The notes beneath the pieces were generated by a model. It searched no databases, was not told where the DNA came from, and saw only the letters and a program-made list of their open reading frames with translations. From Archilochus colubris (lineage: Eukaryota; Chordata; Aves; Apodiformes; Trochilidae), in contig CM041104.1 in assembly GCA_023079485.1 (NCBI GenBank), positions 3,101,676 to 3,165,675 of the forward strand: 64,000 nt of DNA, in the 5' to 3' direction. The position numbers were made by a program, and so were the translations under genes. Positions 1 through 13,052 of the stretch are shown here, in pieces (the first letter of the stretch is position 1; each line of letters begins with the position of its first letter).

Positions 1-523
1 AGTTTGGGGAGCCAAGAGGGTGCTTGGGTACTGTGGCTATAGAGAGCATTGAATGCTCCAGAGAAAAAGAGATGAAGGGGGAAAAAAAAAACCAAATCAA
101 ATCAAACCCCATAAAGTTGGAAACTGAAGCCTTGGACTGAGGACACAGAACAGCCACTGACAAAGCACAAAAAAAAGAAAACAAAAATACAAGCCAGGTA
201 AAGGAACCACTGCTCAAGCAAGATGTGGGCCTCATAGATATCTGTGTCTACTTTTTTTTTCTATGTCTACTTTTTTATATGAGTGCAGGAAGAAAAAAAT
301 GCCAATACCTGGGGACAGTTGCCAATCCTGTCACTCCAGCAGAGCTGAAGAGGAGCAGGCACAGGATCTGGAAGCAAACTGGAGCTGAGATCCTTTACTG
401 GGGTAAACCAGTTGTGTTACAGATTCCCACAGGAGCAGAAGCCAAAAAAGCAGCAAGTTAAGAAACCCACCAGAGCACCCACACCTGAAAAGAAAATGAC
501 CTGGAGAGCCTAGAACCATGTAC
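1..523. other. Non-coding stretch, nothing recognised
   Basis: Single-copy looking sequence with A-rich runs and a short near-duplicate of a 'tgtctac' plus T-run motif near 246-275. An open frame at 225-461 (78 codons) has no recognisable domain. It lies outside the LTR that starts at 530, and the clean target duplication shows it is not the inner part of a provirus. Confidence 0.5.
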
Positions 524-1136
524 CTTGTGTGTACTGGTTTTGACTGGTATCAAATTAATTTTCCTCACAGTATCTGGTGCTGGGTTGTGTTTTGGATTTA
601 TGCTGTTGTTAGTTGTTAGGAGAGGGACATTTTTGTTGTTAGTAGAGGGACATTTTGGTGTTGCTACCCAGCCTTACACAGAAGCAGGATCCCCTCTGCT
701 TCTCACTCACCAGTGGGCTGGGGGTGCAGAAGGGCTTGGGAAGGGGACACAGGTGGGACAGCTGACCCCAGAGTGGTGTTCCACACCATATGATGTCATG
801 CTCAGCATACAGAGAAAGGGAAGGGAAGAAGGGAAGGGAAGAAGGATGAAGGGGGGGGATGCTGGGGGGGATGGAGTTCATCTTCCCAAGTAACCATTAC
901 ACATGATGGAGTTTGGCTGTCTGGAGATGGCTGGACACTTGCTCACTGATGGAAACTTGTGACCTAGTTCTTTGGTTTGTTTGGATCTGCTTGCATGCAC
1001 AGTGTTTTCCTTACCTATTAAACTGTCTTTAACTCAACCCATGAGTTTTCCCTTTTTTTTTTTTTTCCCCATTTTTCTCTCCCCCATCCCACTGCAGGGC
1101 TGAGCAGCTGCCTGGGGTGAAACTCCCTCACTTGTG
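524..1136 (+). mobile_element. Solo LTR of an endogenous retrovirus, with 6-bp target-site duplication
   Basis: The LTR itself spans 530-1130 (601 bp). It begins TGTACTGGTTTTGACTGG, close to the TGTCCTGGTTT start typical of a common avian LTR group, and ends in CA. The hexamer CTTGTG is present immediately before (524-529) and immediately after (1131-1136), as expected of an integration duplication. The 3' part has the polyadenylation signal ATTAAA at 1017-1022, followed by the 'ctgtctttaactcaaccca' stretch that I recognise from avian LTRs. The usual TATA box appears decayed around 805-815. A tandem duplication of about 22 bp sits at 612-656, and a purine block (GGGAA-type, then G8 and G7 runs) at 813-875. 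No internal gag, pol or env sequence adjoins it, so the provirus was lost by LTR-LTR recombination. A 6-bp duplication is usual for class II (ERVK-like) elements; family assignment from that alone is inference. Confidence 0.85.
612..656 (+). repeat. Tandem duplication of about 22 bp inside the LTR
   Basis: Copies at 612-633 and 635-656 differ at one base and read 'gttgttagNagagggacat'. I do not expect this duplication in the family consensus as I remember it, so it is probably private to this copy or subfamily. Confidence 0.7.
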
Positions 1137-4100
1137 TTCATGTCTCTCACTCCACCACCAGGTCCTAGGCTGAATTTATCTCTCTTGTGTGTATTATTGG
1201 ATATTTTAGCAAGCTTTCAACATTATTTAAATGTGTTTGAGAACAAATCATAACCCCTAAATTGATTCATGAGGATTTACGGCATTTTAATTACAGAGTG
1301 TGTTTTTGAATGATTTAAAGGCTGATAAGAGCTCCAAGCAGCCCAAGATTCTGCAAGAAAATGAGAAACATGACATTTTGAAAAGGAAACCAATTTTCTT
1401 CAACTTAAACTGTTGCTCATATAAACCAAATTATAAATATACTCTGTGACTGTAATGCTACAGAGGATTGCTTAGGGAAATGTGATTAGTAGTGCAATTT
1501 TCTTAGGTTTCTGCTGCTTTCTTTTCTTTGCTGGCTTTAATGTGAGGAAAATCAGCATCCTTCCTCCTCACACACCCATCTTTCTTAATGGAAATAAAAG
1601 AACAAATCAAATTCTGCACGATAACTTGGGGATATCCCAATAAAACTGCCATACAGAGAGTCCTTAGGACAATAGTGGATACAGAAGAAAAAAATGCTGT
1701 ATAAAGTGTAAAGAAATAACATGGCCACAATCCCAAGATTATGCCTTATCCAGTGCCAAAATTTTGCTTGCAGAGAAATGAAGACCAAGAGAAATAGCAA
1801 CCTGATCTAGCTTTTCTGTTCCAAAGACCATCCCAGCATGATTTGGCAGCCAGAGGAGCATCAAATGGTGCAAACTGGTTGAAGACACCAAGAGCTTATT
1901 TTTTAAGACCTCCTGTCAGTCCAGGCACATCATCAATGAGAACAATAATAAAAGGACCACCAATAAAACCAGTCTTGAGCTGCAGAATGCTCAGCTACAC
2001 ATCAATACATTAGGCTGCATTGGGATTGGGGGGGATTTGCAGGGCACCTGATGGTTTTGTAAGTTTTCTTTGATCAGTGATCTACTTTTAAAGCTTTGTA
2101 GTTTCGGTGTTAGAAAACACAGCACTGCTAAATTTCAATTTAAAAATAGAAAAATAATCTGGCTTTCCCCATGTAGTTCTTAAAGATCTTGCACTACCTC
2201 TGCTGAGAATTTGGGCTTTATCGTTGTGCAAGTAAAGGAAAAACAAGAATATACTCATTGGCATTCTTCTTGCACAAATAATATGGATAGCACTTCACAA
2301 AAGCACCAGATAAAAGTAAGTTTATTTTATTTATCAGTAATAATGGGAAAGAAAATGCCCAAAAAGCACTTGCTTGTAAACGTGTGGTAATATGACAACG
2401 TGTGCTTCTTGGATTTTGACAGGAATTTATTGCAGAGCTACCTTCTTCTGGATGCTATTCCTAACAAAATATCACTGTCAGTGACACCTGTAAGGGAACT
2501 GGAAAGCTGAGACTTTGGGAAATCATTTGGGAGCATCTCCAGCAAGTCTCTGTATGAGCAGGGAAGGTGGTGGACCTAAGTACCCACCAGCACACTGCAT
2601 TTTGTCCTTGGCTTTTTGCCTTCACACAAAATTATCTCATGCTGAGAGCAGCAAGGAGACCCAAAATATAGAGCAGAGACATCCTTTTAAGCCCTTCTTT
2701 TGATTTTTAAAAAGCATTTCTTCTTACTCCTTCTTTTCGTTCCTGGTGCAGTCCTGGCAAAACAACTTCCCCCACACTTAGTTTCTGCTGTGTATTTAAG
2801 TCTCTCTGCATTCAAATGGTAATAGATTGTTAAACTTATACCTTCACCAACAGGTGCCTGGTGTGTATAATACCTCTTCATTACACCAGTGAGTGAACTG
2901 TGTCTGTTTTTTTTAATATTAATCTCTTTAGCTTTTCAAAAGCAGTGGCACACATGGTAATTCTAAGCTCCCAGCTGATGATTTATTCTATTACTCCCAA
3001 GCCCATGCAGAGCAAGGCAAGAGACTGTCTAGCTCCATGGCTCTGCTGGATAAAATGCTACCTTGCTCCAGAGCTTTAGGAGGATTCAGAGGAGGAAGGG
3101 ATTGCCAAGGATGAAGCTTTGTTAAGTCACAAAGAAGGCAAAATGGAAGGAACCATCCTGCTCCCTCCTGACCTCTAAATGAATTCACAGACCCTGTGGC
3201 ATCTACCTGCTGCTCACTCCCACCACATGGGTATTGAAATCACGCTGTAAATAAGTTGGGTTTCTTCCCAGGATCTCAATTCAATCACCTGGCACAGCTG
3301 CCCTCCCAGACCTCTGGAAGCTGCAGTGGGGAGGAGGCACTTGGGAGCTGGACCAGGAGCAGACAGGTGGTGATGAACACTTCTCCCTGCTTGCTCTCTG
3401 TCACAGCTAGGCAACTTGTCCAGGAAACCATGGAAAAACCCTGGGAAAAATGCTGAGGTTGGACCTACAGCTTATCCAGACCTAGGCAGCCAAGAAGGGG
3501 ATTAATGCACTGGAGCTTCACAAGCTTTGCCCAGCAACCCCCCCCCTCCCCAGCCAACTTCTGTCCAGCTCCTCCTAGAAGTGTCACACACAATTTAGCA
3601 CAACACACAGTTGACCTGTGTAGGGCAGATTGAGCTTTTCTCCATGGCTCAGTGAACCTCTGCAGATGGAGGGATGAATTTTGTGCCTGCCAAAATTGTA
3701 CCTGCACCTGATGTGACCTTGAGACTAGAGAGCACCTGACAGCTTTTAGTGCCCCCCAGGGAGACCCTGAAAAAGAAACTCCCAACATAAAATTGGAAGA
3801 GAAAAATAATGAAGGTGGTTAAGTGCAGTATGGGGGATTATAATTAAGAAAAGGATCTCAGAAAAAAGGGATTTTGAGCATGACATGCTGAAGAAATTCA
3901 TGCTTGTTTAAAAAGAAGCAGTTGCAAGTGTGAGGCTGCAGACAGAGGATCTGCTTGAACACTGCACACTACCAGGTGTGATGAGACATTAGAGAAAATA
4001 TCCCAAATAGATGACAGGAGCAGGAAAAAAGTGCCAGCAAACCTGAAGTGATCTGAAAACACGGAAGACAGTTAGAAGGGATTTATGAAGCAAGGCTGTA

Positions 4101-7100
4101 TCTGGAAGGGAAAACAGATTAGATACAGGACTGACAGGAACAGGTCCTTACAAACTCTAAGTGTAAGAGTTTTCTGCTCCCTCCTACCACCTGTTTCCAG
4201 CTGTAAATGAAAACTGCAAGAAGAACCAGAAAAGCTATAAAGGAATTCAAGACTTATCCTACATTCCATGTGCATGGACCACTTCAACCTGTGCTGGTAA
4301 CACAGGACAGATCCCTTCCCATTCCTTTCATTCCTTTCCCCTAAACAAATAACCTTTTTTTTTTTAAATTAATGAAAATTATATATATTAATGGCCACAT
4401 TTGCTTGCAAAGCCTGATCCAGAATCACTGATTGCTAAAATACATTAAGAGGAAATAGGGAACATCAATATTTAAAGGTTTAAAGTCTGGAGAGAGAATA
4501 GAGGGAATTAGTCAAAGCACACAAGATACACAAAACTCTTATTGTTGGAAAAGCTTCCATGTCTTGATTGTTCATAATTCTTGGAAGTTTGAGTTTAATT
4601 ATTTTTGTTTGTTAAGCTACACTCTGGCTGGAAAAGGAAGATATATCACTAGGCTTTTCTTTTGAAAAGATTCAGTTTCCAAGAATTATGCAGAGACTCC
4701 CAAAGACAAATTTCAGCTAGGCACAAACAATTAAAACTGTTCAGCAGGGTGAAAAGTCTTTCAGTCTTTTGGCCCTGGTGGCAAGTGAATACTTTATAAT
4801 TAGCATGAAGCTGGCAACTCTTCTTGGACCATTTGACAGATCTAGAAATGTAATCCCTCCCTCTTTTCCTAGCCAAAGCCTGTATTGCCCATTCCTGCTT
4901 CCCCATGTTGTTGCAGAATCCCAAAGAGTGTCTACAGAAAAAATGCAGGATTTTTGCTTCCAACACCTTCGTGTTCTTCCAGATGATGGGAGCATTGTCT
5001 TCTCTGTCATACACAACCTGCCTCCAAAAGATGCAACTTCTGCTCGCCCTGGCAACGCTGCGTGGCAAAGCTCCCTAAAAAGCTCTGCACTCTGCAGCTG
5101 CCTGCAAACCTTCACTTATGGCTCTTGGGTAGCAATCAGATATGCAAAATGACACTCATCTATCCACTTTCTGCATCTCTTTGGGAGAGAAGTGAGAAAA
5201 AACATGATCTAGAGTTATTTTGGTAGAAAAACCACATGATAAACAGAATCTCTGAAGCTGCGTACGACATAAACTGGCAGCAGAAATGCAGCACAGCAGA
5301 CTGCAAACTTCAGCTGGAGGGGACTGTGTTCTGAAAACAAATCTGAGGAGAGCTACTGTACACTGGAACATCCCCAAAATCCAGAAAAAAAAAAAAAAAA
5401 AAAAAAAGAGTGACGTTACCAGGAAAATACCCGTTTTGCTTTCTTTAAGTCTGGGAATAATGTAAGATTTATACAGCATCACAGCACTTCCACCCAGCAG
5501 GAAAAGGAATGGATGAATGAAAAATCATCTCCTAAAGCTTTAGATGGTAAAAAATTACATATTTTTAAATAGATTTTTCCACTACCACTGCAGCTAGTGT
5601 GTATTTTTATAGTGTTCTTGTCACAAATCTTTTCCAAAGGGAAAATTATAATGTGACAAACTGGATCCCTGGTATTGGATTGAATCTGGCTGGAAGAAAT
5701 GGGCAAATCAATAACAAAACTCTGTGTGAACAGCCAGAAATTGCCTTCAGAAAAGCACTCGTGGATGTGCTGGATCTTGCAGTAGTCCAGTCACCATGGA
5801 AGCTTCAAATCTGCAACAGTGAGAGTGGAGGGTGGGAAGGGTTATATGTGCAGTATATGTTGGGACATGCATTTCCAGCATGCTGACCTCTCCAGAGTAA
5901 TTCAAGAGCCTGCCTGCACCCATACTAAATCCCACACTTTTGTCTAAAGTCATTTCAGGTGACTTATTCAAGAATAAAAGAAAAAAAACAGAAAGAAGGG
6001 TGATCTCCATGGCAGCTATCAGGAGGCTCAAAGCCTCTTTGGTAACAAATTGGAGGTCTGCATCCATGCTCATCCCCAGAGACACCTCCAGGTGCTCAGC
6101 CTCCCTGTAAAAGAATAAAACCTACCCCCAAAGTACACTGCTAGTAGCAGTGATTGGAAGATTTGCTCCTGAATGCTGAACTAGGAAAAGCCTCAACTGA
6201 CCATGGGAACATCCCCTAAAGTTCAACTAAGATAAAGCTCAGTAGATTGTGCAGGCTGCAATGGGCATTTTTTTTTTTCTTTTGCCACCTTGAAGCTTTT
6301 GAGATCAATAGAAAAAAATAAGTAAATAAATAAACAAACCACAGTAATATAACACATGTTTTGAGTTCCACTGGAGACCTATTAAACATCTGCTCACCAC
6401 TCAGCCCTGGTGCCTAATTGCTGTCTGCCCAAGCACGTAATTTCTTGGAACCCTTCTATCTCATTGCCTTTCTCCTTAACATTGGTGACTGAAGAGTCTG
6501 GGTGACACCTATTCCAGGAGCATCTCAGGATAAGGTGGGTGCAGCAAGAGCCTTCCTAGGAGCTGGAAGGAGGGGTCCCAGAGGGCTGTCTGGTGCAGAA
6601 GGGGACCCATGGCCCCAGGGAACAGGGGACGAGGGTGCCAAGGGCAGGGAGAGGACCAGGCAAGGCTTCAAGACAGCAAAGACTTGGCAGTTGTCAGTCC
6701 TTGCTCAAATGCCCTGAAACTTTCTGTGAATTTTGGCTTGACTTTTGAGAAATGCCCATCATAAAAGTAAACACAAAACAATGTAAAGCAGTCTGAAAAT
6801 ACACGTTCAGTTAGGTATTTGTTATGGGAAGTTTAGCTTTCTTTTTAGCATACACTCAAAGCAACATTTAATCTCCAGATTTATTTCAGTTTTATCTCAA
6901 AATATGAAGGGAAACTCAGCATTTAAACAAATCTTGCAGTCCACAGTGATAATTTTTTTCTCTGCTCTCATTCACTGAAGATTTCAGCACACCTTTCATT
7001 ACAGTTTCACCCCAGATGATTATTCATTCCCACTTTGTAAACTTGGCCAAGGAAAAAAACTATTTTCACAGCCTTCATTTCCCCCATGGCCCCAGAGCAT

Positions 7101-9136
7101 CCTCCAAGCAGAGCCAGCCCTGCTGATTCCCTCCCTGCTCCTGCCAGCCCTGCAAGAGGTGAGAGCAGCCCTGGGATCAGTAGAGCCTCTGGGGGTGCCA
7201 TGGGGTACCCCTAAACATTCACAAAGGAGAGGACAGTGTTTCCTTGCTGCCCTCCTGTGGCAACTAATCAGTTGCTCTGGTACTTTCCTAAAAATCCCTG
7301 GTTTTAGAGAAAGATTGTTTGCACTTGGCTCTTCAACTGGGTCATTTTCTCTGCTCAAATTATGAAGACAATTGGTGTTTCTATGTGAAGGGAGCACAGA
7401 TATGTTTCTAGATCATAAATTTTAATCCAAAATCTCTTAGGTACCCAAGGATTAATATTTAATGGCTCTTCTCTAATGCAATTTCTACAGGCCAATCTTT
7501 CATCTTCAAAACTTTATCATCATAGACCTACAAAAGTTAGACTTCAATATGGTAACAATACTTTGTGAGAACAGTGATTCCCAAACTCCCAAACTGTCTC
7601 CTGCTGGCAATGATGGTGTTCCTGGGAGTCTGAAAAAAATGAGCCAACATTTTTAATGGTCTGTTTTCTATTCAGCTTATACCCAGTACTGTTGAGCTTC
7701 AAGTGTGAAATGCTAAGAGGAGCTAGATCAGTGCCAGGAGATGACAAGTAATACCTTTGCAGCTGAGGTCTTCATCCCAAGATTAAAAGGAGACTGTGAC
7801 CTAATTCCATCTGCTAGTCCCAGGACTCCATGTCTAATATAGGAAAATGCTTGGGATATCCATATTTAAGGAATATTTGAAAGATCTTCAAGAAATAATT
7901 GTCTTCCCTATTGGTTACTGGTTTTGTTTGTTGTTTTTTTTTTTAATGTTGGCCAAATATTTCATATGCTCAGTGTTTAAGACTTGCATACAACAGGCAA
8001 AGACAAGGGTCCATGAACTGAATTTCTCCCCATGCTTTACAAGCTGCTGTGAATTACATTTCACAACTTTGCCTTTTCTCTTTCCTGCCCTGTATTAGTG
8101 GAAGAAGGGAGAACAGGACTGCTCTAGGCTGCCCAGAGAGATAAAAAGACAAATTGCTAAATTGACCCCTTGTAAAAATTTCACATTACCTCTGGAGAAA
8201 CAAGGGTGGGAATGAGCCAGCTCCAGATGTTGGCTCATCCTTCTCTAGAGGAGGGCAGCAGCCAGCACTGCTCCCAGTGCTTGTACCTGCTCTAGGATTG
8301 AGAGTACCCCAGCTCCAGCCTCCATCCTGGGCTTTCAACATAGTGCAAGCTAAAATCTTAGACCCCAAAGTGTGCAGAGCTGCCCAATAGCCAAGATACT
8401 GGTCACAAATGCAGCTTAGCACCAGCTCCTCTTTCCTAAAGACTTGGTTACTTTCTTAGCAGTACCCACTCTTCCCTTGTTAGCAAGTTGCTCATCCCTG
8501 AGAGGAGACATTCCAGGCTCCCAAAAATACTAAAAAAACCCCATCTGGGTAAGATTTACAGCAGGAATGTTTCAGTCAGCTTTGAATAAACAAATCTTAT
8601 AGACAGTGAGTGTCAGTATTGAGGGTTTGTTTCTAATTCAGACTGAGATTATGAATCAATCCAGTTAGGAGAAGATAAAGCTGCTTATACTGTGATTTGT
8701 AGACATGTACCTTCTGCAATCATCTAAAAAAATAAATCCTAACAGAGTCAATATTCAGGTTGTGGCACCTGTCCAACTCCCTGTCCTTGAACAGGGTGTA
8801 TCCATATGAACATTTGGATTCCTGTGACCCATCAGATCCACAAACATGGATGTGCCTTAACTTGTGCCTTCCAGGAAGGCTTTTCCTAGAATGATTTTCA
8901 CAAGGGAACACACAGATAAACCTCAGGTTCCTTTGGAGCTGTAGAGCACAAGCATGCATGGGACAGCCAGCCCCACACCACTGATTTTCAGCACAAGCCT
9001 GACTTGATTTTGGTAACTCTGGTTTGTCTCTCCCCTGATTGTCACAGAAACCAACAGCATTCAACCTTCCTTGACCAAAATTAGCCCATGAAGATGTGGA
9101 TCTTGGTTTCCACACAGAGTCAGACAAAGACTTGAG
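1137..9136. other. 8-kb non-coding stretch without recognised repeats
   Basis: I see no CR1, LTR or RNA gene here. There is an A23 run at 5385-5407. Between 4649 and 5152 three overlapping frames stay open (127 codons on plus, 139 and 124 on minus) and the local CpG count is slightly raised near 4965-5065, but no peptide is recognisable and I do not call a gene. The remainder is AT-rich, CpG-poor sequence. Confidence 0.5.
5385..5407. repeat. Poly(A) run of 23
   Basis: Uninterrupted A23. No processed transcript or SINE body is recognisable upstream, so it is best treated as a simple mononucleotide repeat. Confidence 0.95.
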
Positions 9137-9647
9137 TCCTGTGTCCAGTTCTGGGCCCCTCAGTTTAGGAAGGACATCAAGGTCCTGGAGCGGGTCCAAA
9201 GGAGGCAACTGGGCTGGTGAAGGGACTCAAGCACAGATCCTATGAGGAGAGGCTGAGAGAGCTGGGGGTGTTCAGCCTGGAGAAGAGGAAGCTCAGGAGA
9301 GATCTCATCACTCTCTCCAACTCCCTGAAAGGAGGTTGGAGCTGGGGGGGGGTTGGTCTCTTTTCCCAGGCAACTCTCAACAAGACAAGAGGGCAGGGTC
9401 TCAAGTTGTGCCAGGGGAGGTTTAGGTTGGATATTAGAAAGAATTTCTTTATGGAAAGTGTGATCAGACATTGGAATGGGCTGCCCAGGAAAGTAGTAGA
9501 TTCTCCGTGTCTGGAGATATTTAAAAAGAGACTGGATGTGGCACTCAGTGCCATGGGCTGGGAACTGCAGCAGTAGTGGATCAAGGGCTGGACTTGATGA
9601 TCCCAGAGGTCCCTTCCAACCCAGCTGATCCTAGGATTCTATGATTT
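9137..9647 (+). mobile_element. CR1 LINE, 5'-truncated, C-terminal pol and 3' tail
   Basis: Plus-strand CR1 3' end. It enters in the region after the reverse-transcriptase core (motif 'ctgggcccctcag'). It then runs through the conserved segment encoding [19 protein letters not shown], the [16 protein letters not shown] stretch and the RHWNGLP motif, and ends with the CR1 3' signature 'ggtcccttccaacccagc' and 'attctatgatt'. A frame of 119 codons (9217-9576) is still open across this C-terminal region. The same subfamily recurs at 28910-29215 (plus) and 45689-46064 (minus), recognisable by the shared 'ttttcccaggcaactctcaa' stretch and the encoded LSAMGWELQ end. It lacks endonuclease, most of the RT and the 5' UTR, so it cannot move by itself. 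Confidence 0.92.
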
Positions 9648-11749
9648 GCCACTTTTACCCAGCTCCAAGCAGCTCAGTGGGGAAAAGCTGTGACATTCCC
9701 CAGTGTACCTGCCATGCCCAGCCTGTCTGACACAGAACAACAAACCTGCTGCTTCCCTCCTGCATTACCAGGGTTGCCTGAACAAAATGAATTGTGCATA
9801 AGCTAAGCAGACTGACTCGAGTGCTTTCAAATCAGGAGTGACTCTGATGTTCACTTCTGTCCAGAAAACCAACAGCACCTTCCTGCTAAAAGCTTTATGC
9901 TGGCAAAGAGTGAGTCACATTTCTTTAAATTATGGCTCTACTGCTTTCTGGGTTAATTGCCAGGCAGGAGCAGTGTTTTGGCTAATTGTTCTTTATACAA
10001 AAGGTCGACACCTTAAATGAAACCCCAGCTGCAAGTGCTGGCAGTGACCAGAGGTTGCATGTAAATAACCCTTCCTTTAACAGCTCCTTGCTTCTCAGAG
10101 AGCTGTGGGCTTGGGTTTTCCCCAGCAGCAGGAAGGCATTACCAAAACCCACAAGATTTACTTACTGCAAAAGCATCTCTGCCAGCTGCTTCTCCTGCTG
10201 AAGAGAGCAGGTCCTCCATTCCCCAGGCTGCCTTCAAATGCTGAAATGGTGGTTGACAAGTCCTCATTTTCAGTATTTTAGGTCTGATTGTCCCACTGCA
10301 GGATGCAGAAGCTTTATTGTAGCTCTTGAATCATCTCAAGAGTGTCTGGAGAGGGAAAGCAGAGGGAGGTAAGGGACAGGAGCTGTGTGTTTCTCTGGGG
10401 GGGCTGATCCTCTGGCCCTCACAAGAAGACAGTGAGAAGGCAGCATAAAAAACCACCTCTCAACACACACTGGAAGAAAATTCATCCCCACTTCATCCTT
10501 ATAAATCTGTTTTTGCAAGAATTAATTGTGTCCCAGAGCCAAGCACAATTTAATCAAAACCCTTGCAAATGAGCACAACTGGGGCCAGGTGCTCATCTAG
10601 TGATTCTCCCTTTTGTTTCTGCAGATTTCTCTGGGCTGTGTTTTTCTGTAACATCTATGCCTGATGTTTTTTTTTTTTTTTTTGCCTGTGTGCATAATAT
10701 TCTTTTCATCCCCTCAAATTTAATTTTCTAACTTGTTGGCTTTATCGCTTAAAATTTTAGTGGAGGATTTGGGTGTGCTGCCTACAAAATAATAATTTAT
10801 ATTGTATCAGTCAGTATCACTCCACTGTCTTAATCTTTCATAATGGTTTTTCTGCAGCTTCCAATTTTCCTCAGAATAAAACAAATTACTTAGCAAGTGG
10901 AATATCTTCTTGTCATAATAATTTAATATTAAAATGTCAATAAGATTTGGTACACACAGCAGAGGGCACAGAGGTACAGAGACAGAGCAGAAATGAAGTA
11001 AACTTAATAAAGTGAGTGAGAAGGTACAACAGGGATTGAGTCTGCCTCCTGTACTTGATATGAAAGAACCTTTTTATCCTGCAGTGCAGTACAATCATTG
11101 TGTGAGCAATAATATGATTGTAGGAGCACTTATACCTGCTGCCTGCCCACTTACACTTAGTTGAAGCCCAATGCCAGGCTCTGAGGCTGTGTATCCTCAC
11201 CAGGAAGGGATCTAGGAGCACAGGATGGTGACAGGATGTGGCACCTGGTTTCAGATGGGGTGAAACCCAGTGGGAAAGGAGAGGACAGCCAGGGGCTGGT
11301 GTTACACCCCAGCCTCTGCCCAGCACCATCCCAGGGGACTTTTAGAGAGCAGTTCCACAGTTTCTGTGGCTTAGAGGTGGGTGAAGGCACCAGACTGTGG
11401 TTCAGCATCCTGATCCAGACATTGGGTTGGGATTTGTGCCAGGGAGTCTGATCTTTGCATCAGTCAGACCAGACCTTAGCACTCAGTTTCATGTGGATGC
11501 ACTCTTGGATGGCCAAATTCCACTTCTGAGTCAAACCTGCAGATTGGACTGGCAGATGAGTGCCAAATCTTTGGATTTATCTATAATATAATGAGTTTCC
11601 TAAAAATGTCTGGAAGTTTCAGGAACAGATATATCCTGCCCCTTGGTATGAGATGGTCAACAGGACAAGGTCTGGGAGCAGTCCTGCTCTTCCTTGGACA
11701 AGTCCACAAGTCTTTGTAAAATGAAAGAGCAGAATAGCAATCACAAAGC
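9648..11749. other. Non-coding stretch, nothing recognised
   Basis: Unique-looking sequence with a T17 run at 10667-10683 followed by AT-rich DNA to about 10940. Open frames here are short and lack recognisable domains. Confidence 0.5.
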
Positions 11750-11826
11750 CAGAATAATTTGGGTTGGAAGAGCCTTTTGAGATCAACTGGTCCAACCCAC
11801 TGGTCACAGCCAGCCACCCTTCCAAG
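11750..11826 (-). mobile_element. Old CR1 3'-end scrap
   Basis: 'gggttggaagagccttttgag' followed by 'tggtccaaccca' is the reverse complement of the CR1 3' UTR end. The terminal tail repeat is already lost. The copy is clearly diverged and only about 75 bp remains. Confidence 0.65.
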
Positions 11827-12980
11827 TAGTATAAAGTCAGAAAGGAAGGAAATCTGGATGAGCTTCAGGAGCTGATTATCTGGCCCTATTATGTCCCAGA
11901 CTATAGGAAAACCATTCCTACAAGTAAACAATCTCTTCTCTCCTGCAGCAAGAGAAATGGGTGTTGCATTCAGCAGCTGCCTCTTTCCAGACAGATTTAT
12001 CCCTGTTTGAAGTCCCCATTTTGCAGTATCTAATGTCTATTTCAGCAAAAATGGGACATGGGTCTTGCTTTACATGCACCTCTCATCATTCTTGAGAGGG
12101 GAAAAAAAGGAGAGCTAGAGAAAACAAAAGGCTACACCTGCCTGGTCTCTCTCTTTTCACAATGGATTTCCTTATGCCATAGTTCTACCCAGCAGAGCAA
12201 GTAAGCAACACTTCTATGTTATTTCAAGCAAAGGTTAACCAGGAGTTATCTGAAATACATCTCCCTTTCTCCTACAGATGTCCATAAGGGTGTCTGGACC
12301 ACATGGGAAGTCAGCAGAACACCAGGGAGCTGAAGAGACGCTCCCACCAGCTCCAAGTGTCCAGAAGTTTGATGTAAGCTTGAGGAGTTTTCCCCTGCTC
12401 CCAGTTTTGACAAAGAATGAATAGAGAAGGTCCTTCATCCACCCTGGGAGGTTTTTCCTTACTAACTGCTGCCCTCCTATGTGTAAAAATATAAGTGGTA
12501 AACAGCAAAGTCCTTCTAACAGTTACAGTATTGAAAGTCAGGATGACTTCACTGTCAAGAGCAATAAAGAAAAGTTCCAGGAAAGGAGGAGGTTTTTGGA
12601 GCCCTGTGCCAGTGAAGGGCTGTTTGCTGCTGTGCAGTTCTTGTTTCCCAGTTCTCAGTTTGTATCAGTTTATAACCACTCAGCACTTTTCCTGAGAGCT
12701 CATTCAACAGGACTAATTGCTCTGATAACAGCAAAGTGATGATGATGTTCAGCCAATATTTTCCTGTCCTCCCTAGTGAGCACTTTCTGGCTGCCACCAG
12801 GAATCCCTGCCTCTTTTTCTATCTACATGCTAAGGCATCTCTCTACATCTTAAATATTTGTTGTTGCTCACTCACTGTTTCTCCCTCCCCCATTCAAATT
12901 TTAGGTCAGGAAAATTGCCATAATAAAGCTTTTATTTATCAGATAACTCTCTGCCACTCCTGAATTATTCTTCATTTCCC
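11827..12980. other. Non-coding stretch, nothing recognised
   Basis: No repeat, RNA gene or convincing exon seen. Short frames at 12235-12797 on both strands have no recognisable domains. Confidence 0.45.
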
Positions 12981-13052
12981 AGAGTCACAGAATCACAGAA
13001 TGATTGAGGATGAAAAAGACCTCCAAGGTCACCAAGCCCAGCCTATGGCCTA
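12981..13052 (-). mobile_element. CR1 3'-end scrap with tail repeats
   Basis: Starts with 'agtcacagaatcacagaat', the reverse complement of the CR1 tail, then 'gattgaggatgaaaaagacctc' and 'cccagcctatggcc'. The last motif recurs in the CR1 at 57859-58010, so both belong to the same older subfamily. Only the last 70 bp or so of the element is present. Confidence 0.8.

Noticed and set aside
225..461. Open frame just before the first solo LTR, possibly retroviral
   Set aside because: The LTR is bounded by a clean 6-bp target duplication, so the frame lies outside the element, and no retroviral motif is visible in it.
4649..5152. Overlapping 127-, 139- and 124-codon frames on both strands
   Set aside because: Three mutually exclusive open frames with no recognisable peptide and no good exon boundaries; best explained by chance lack of stops.
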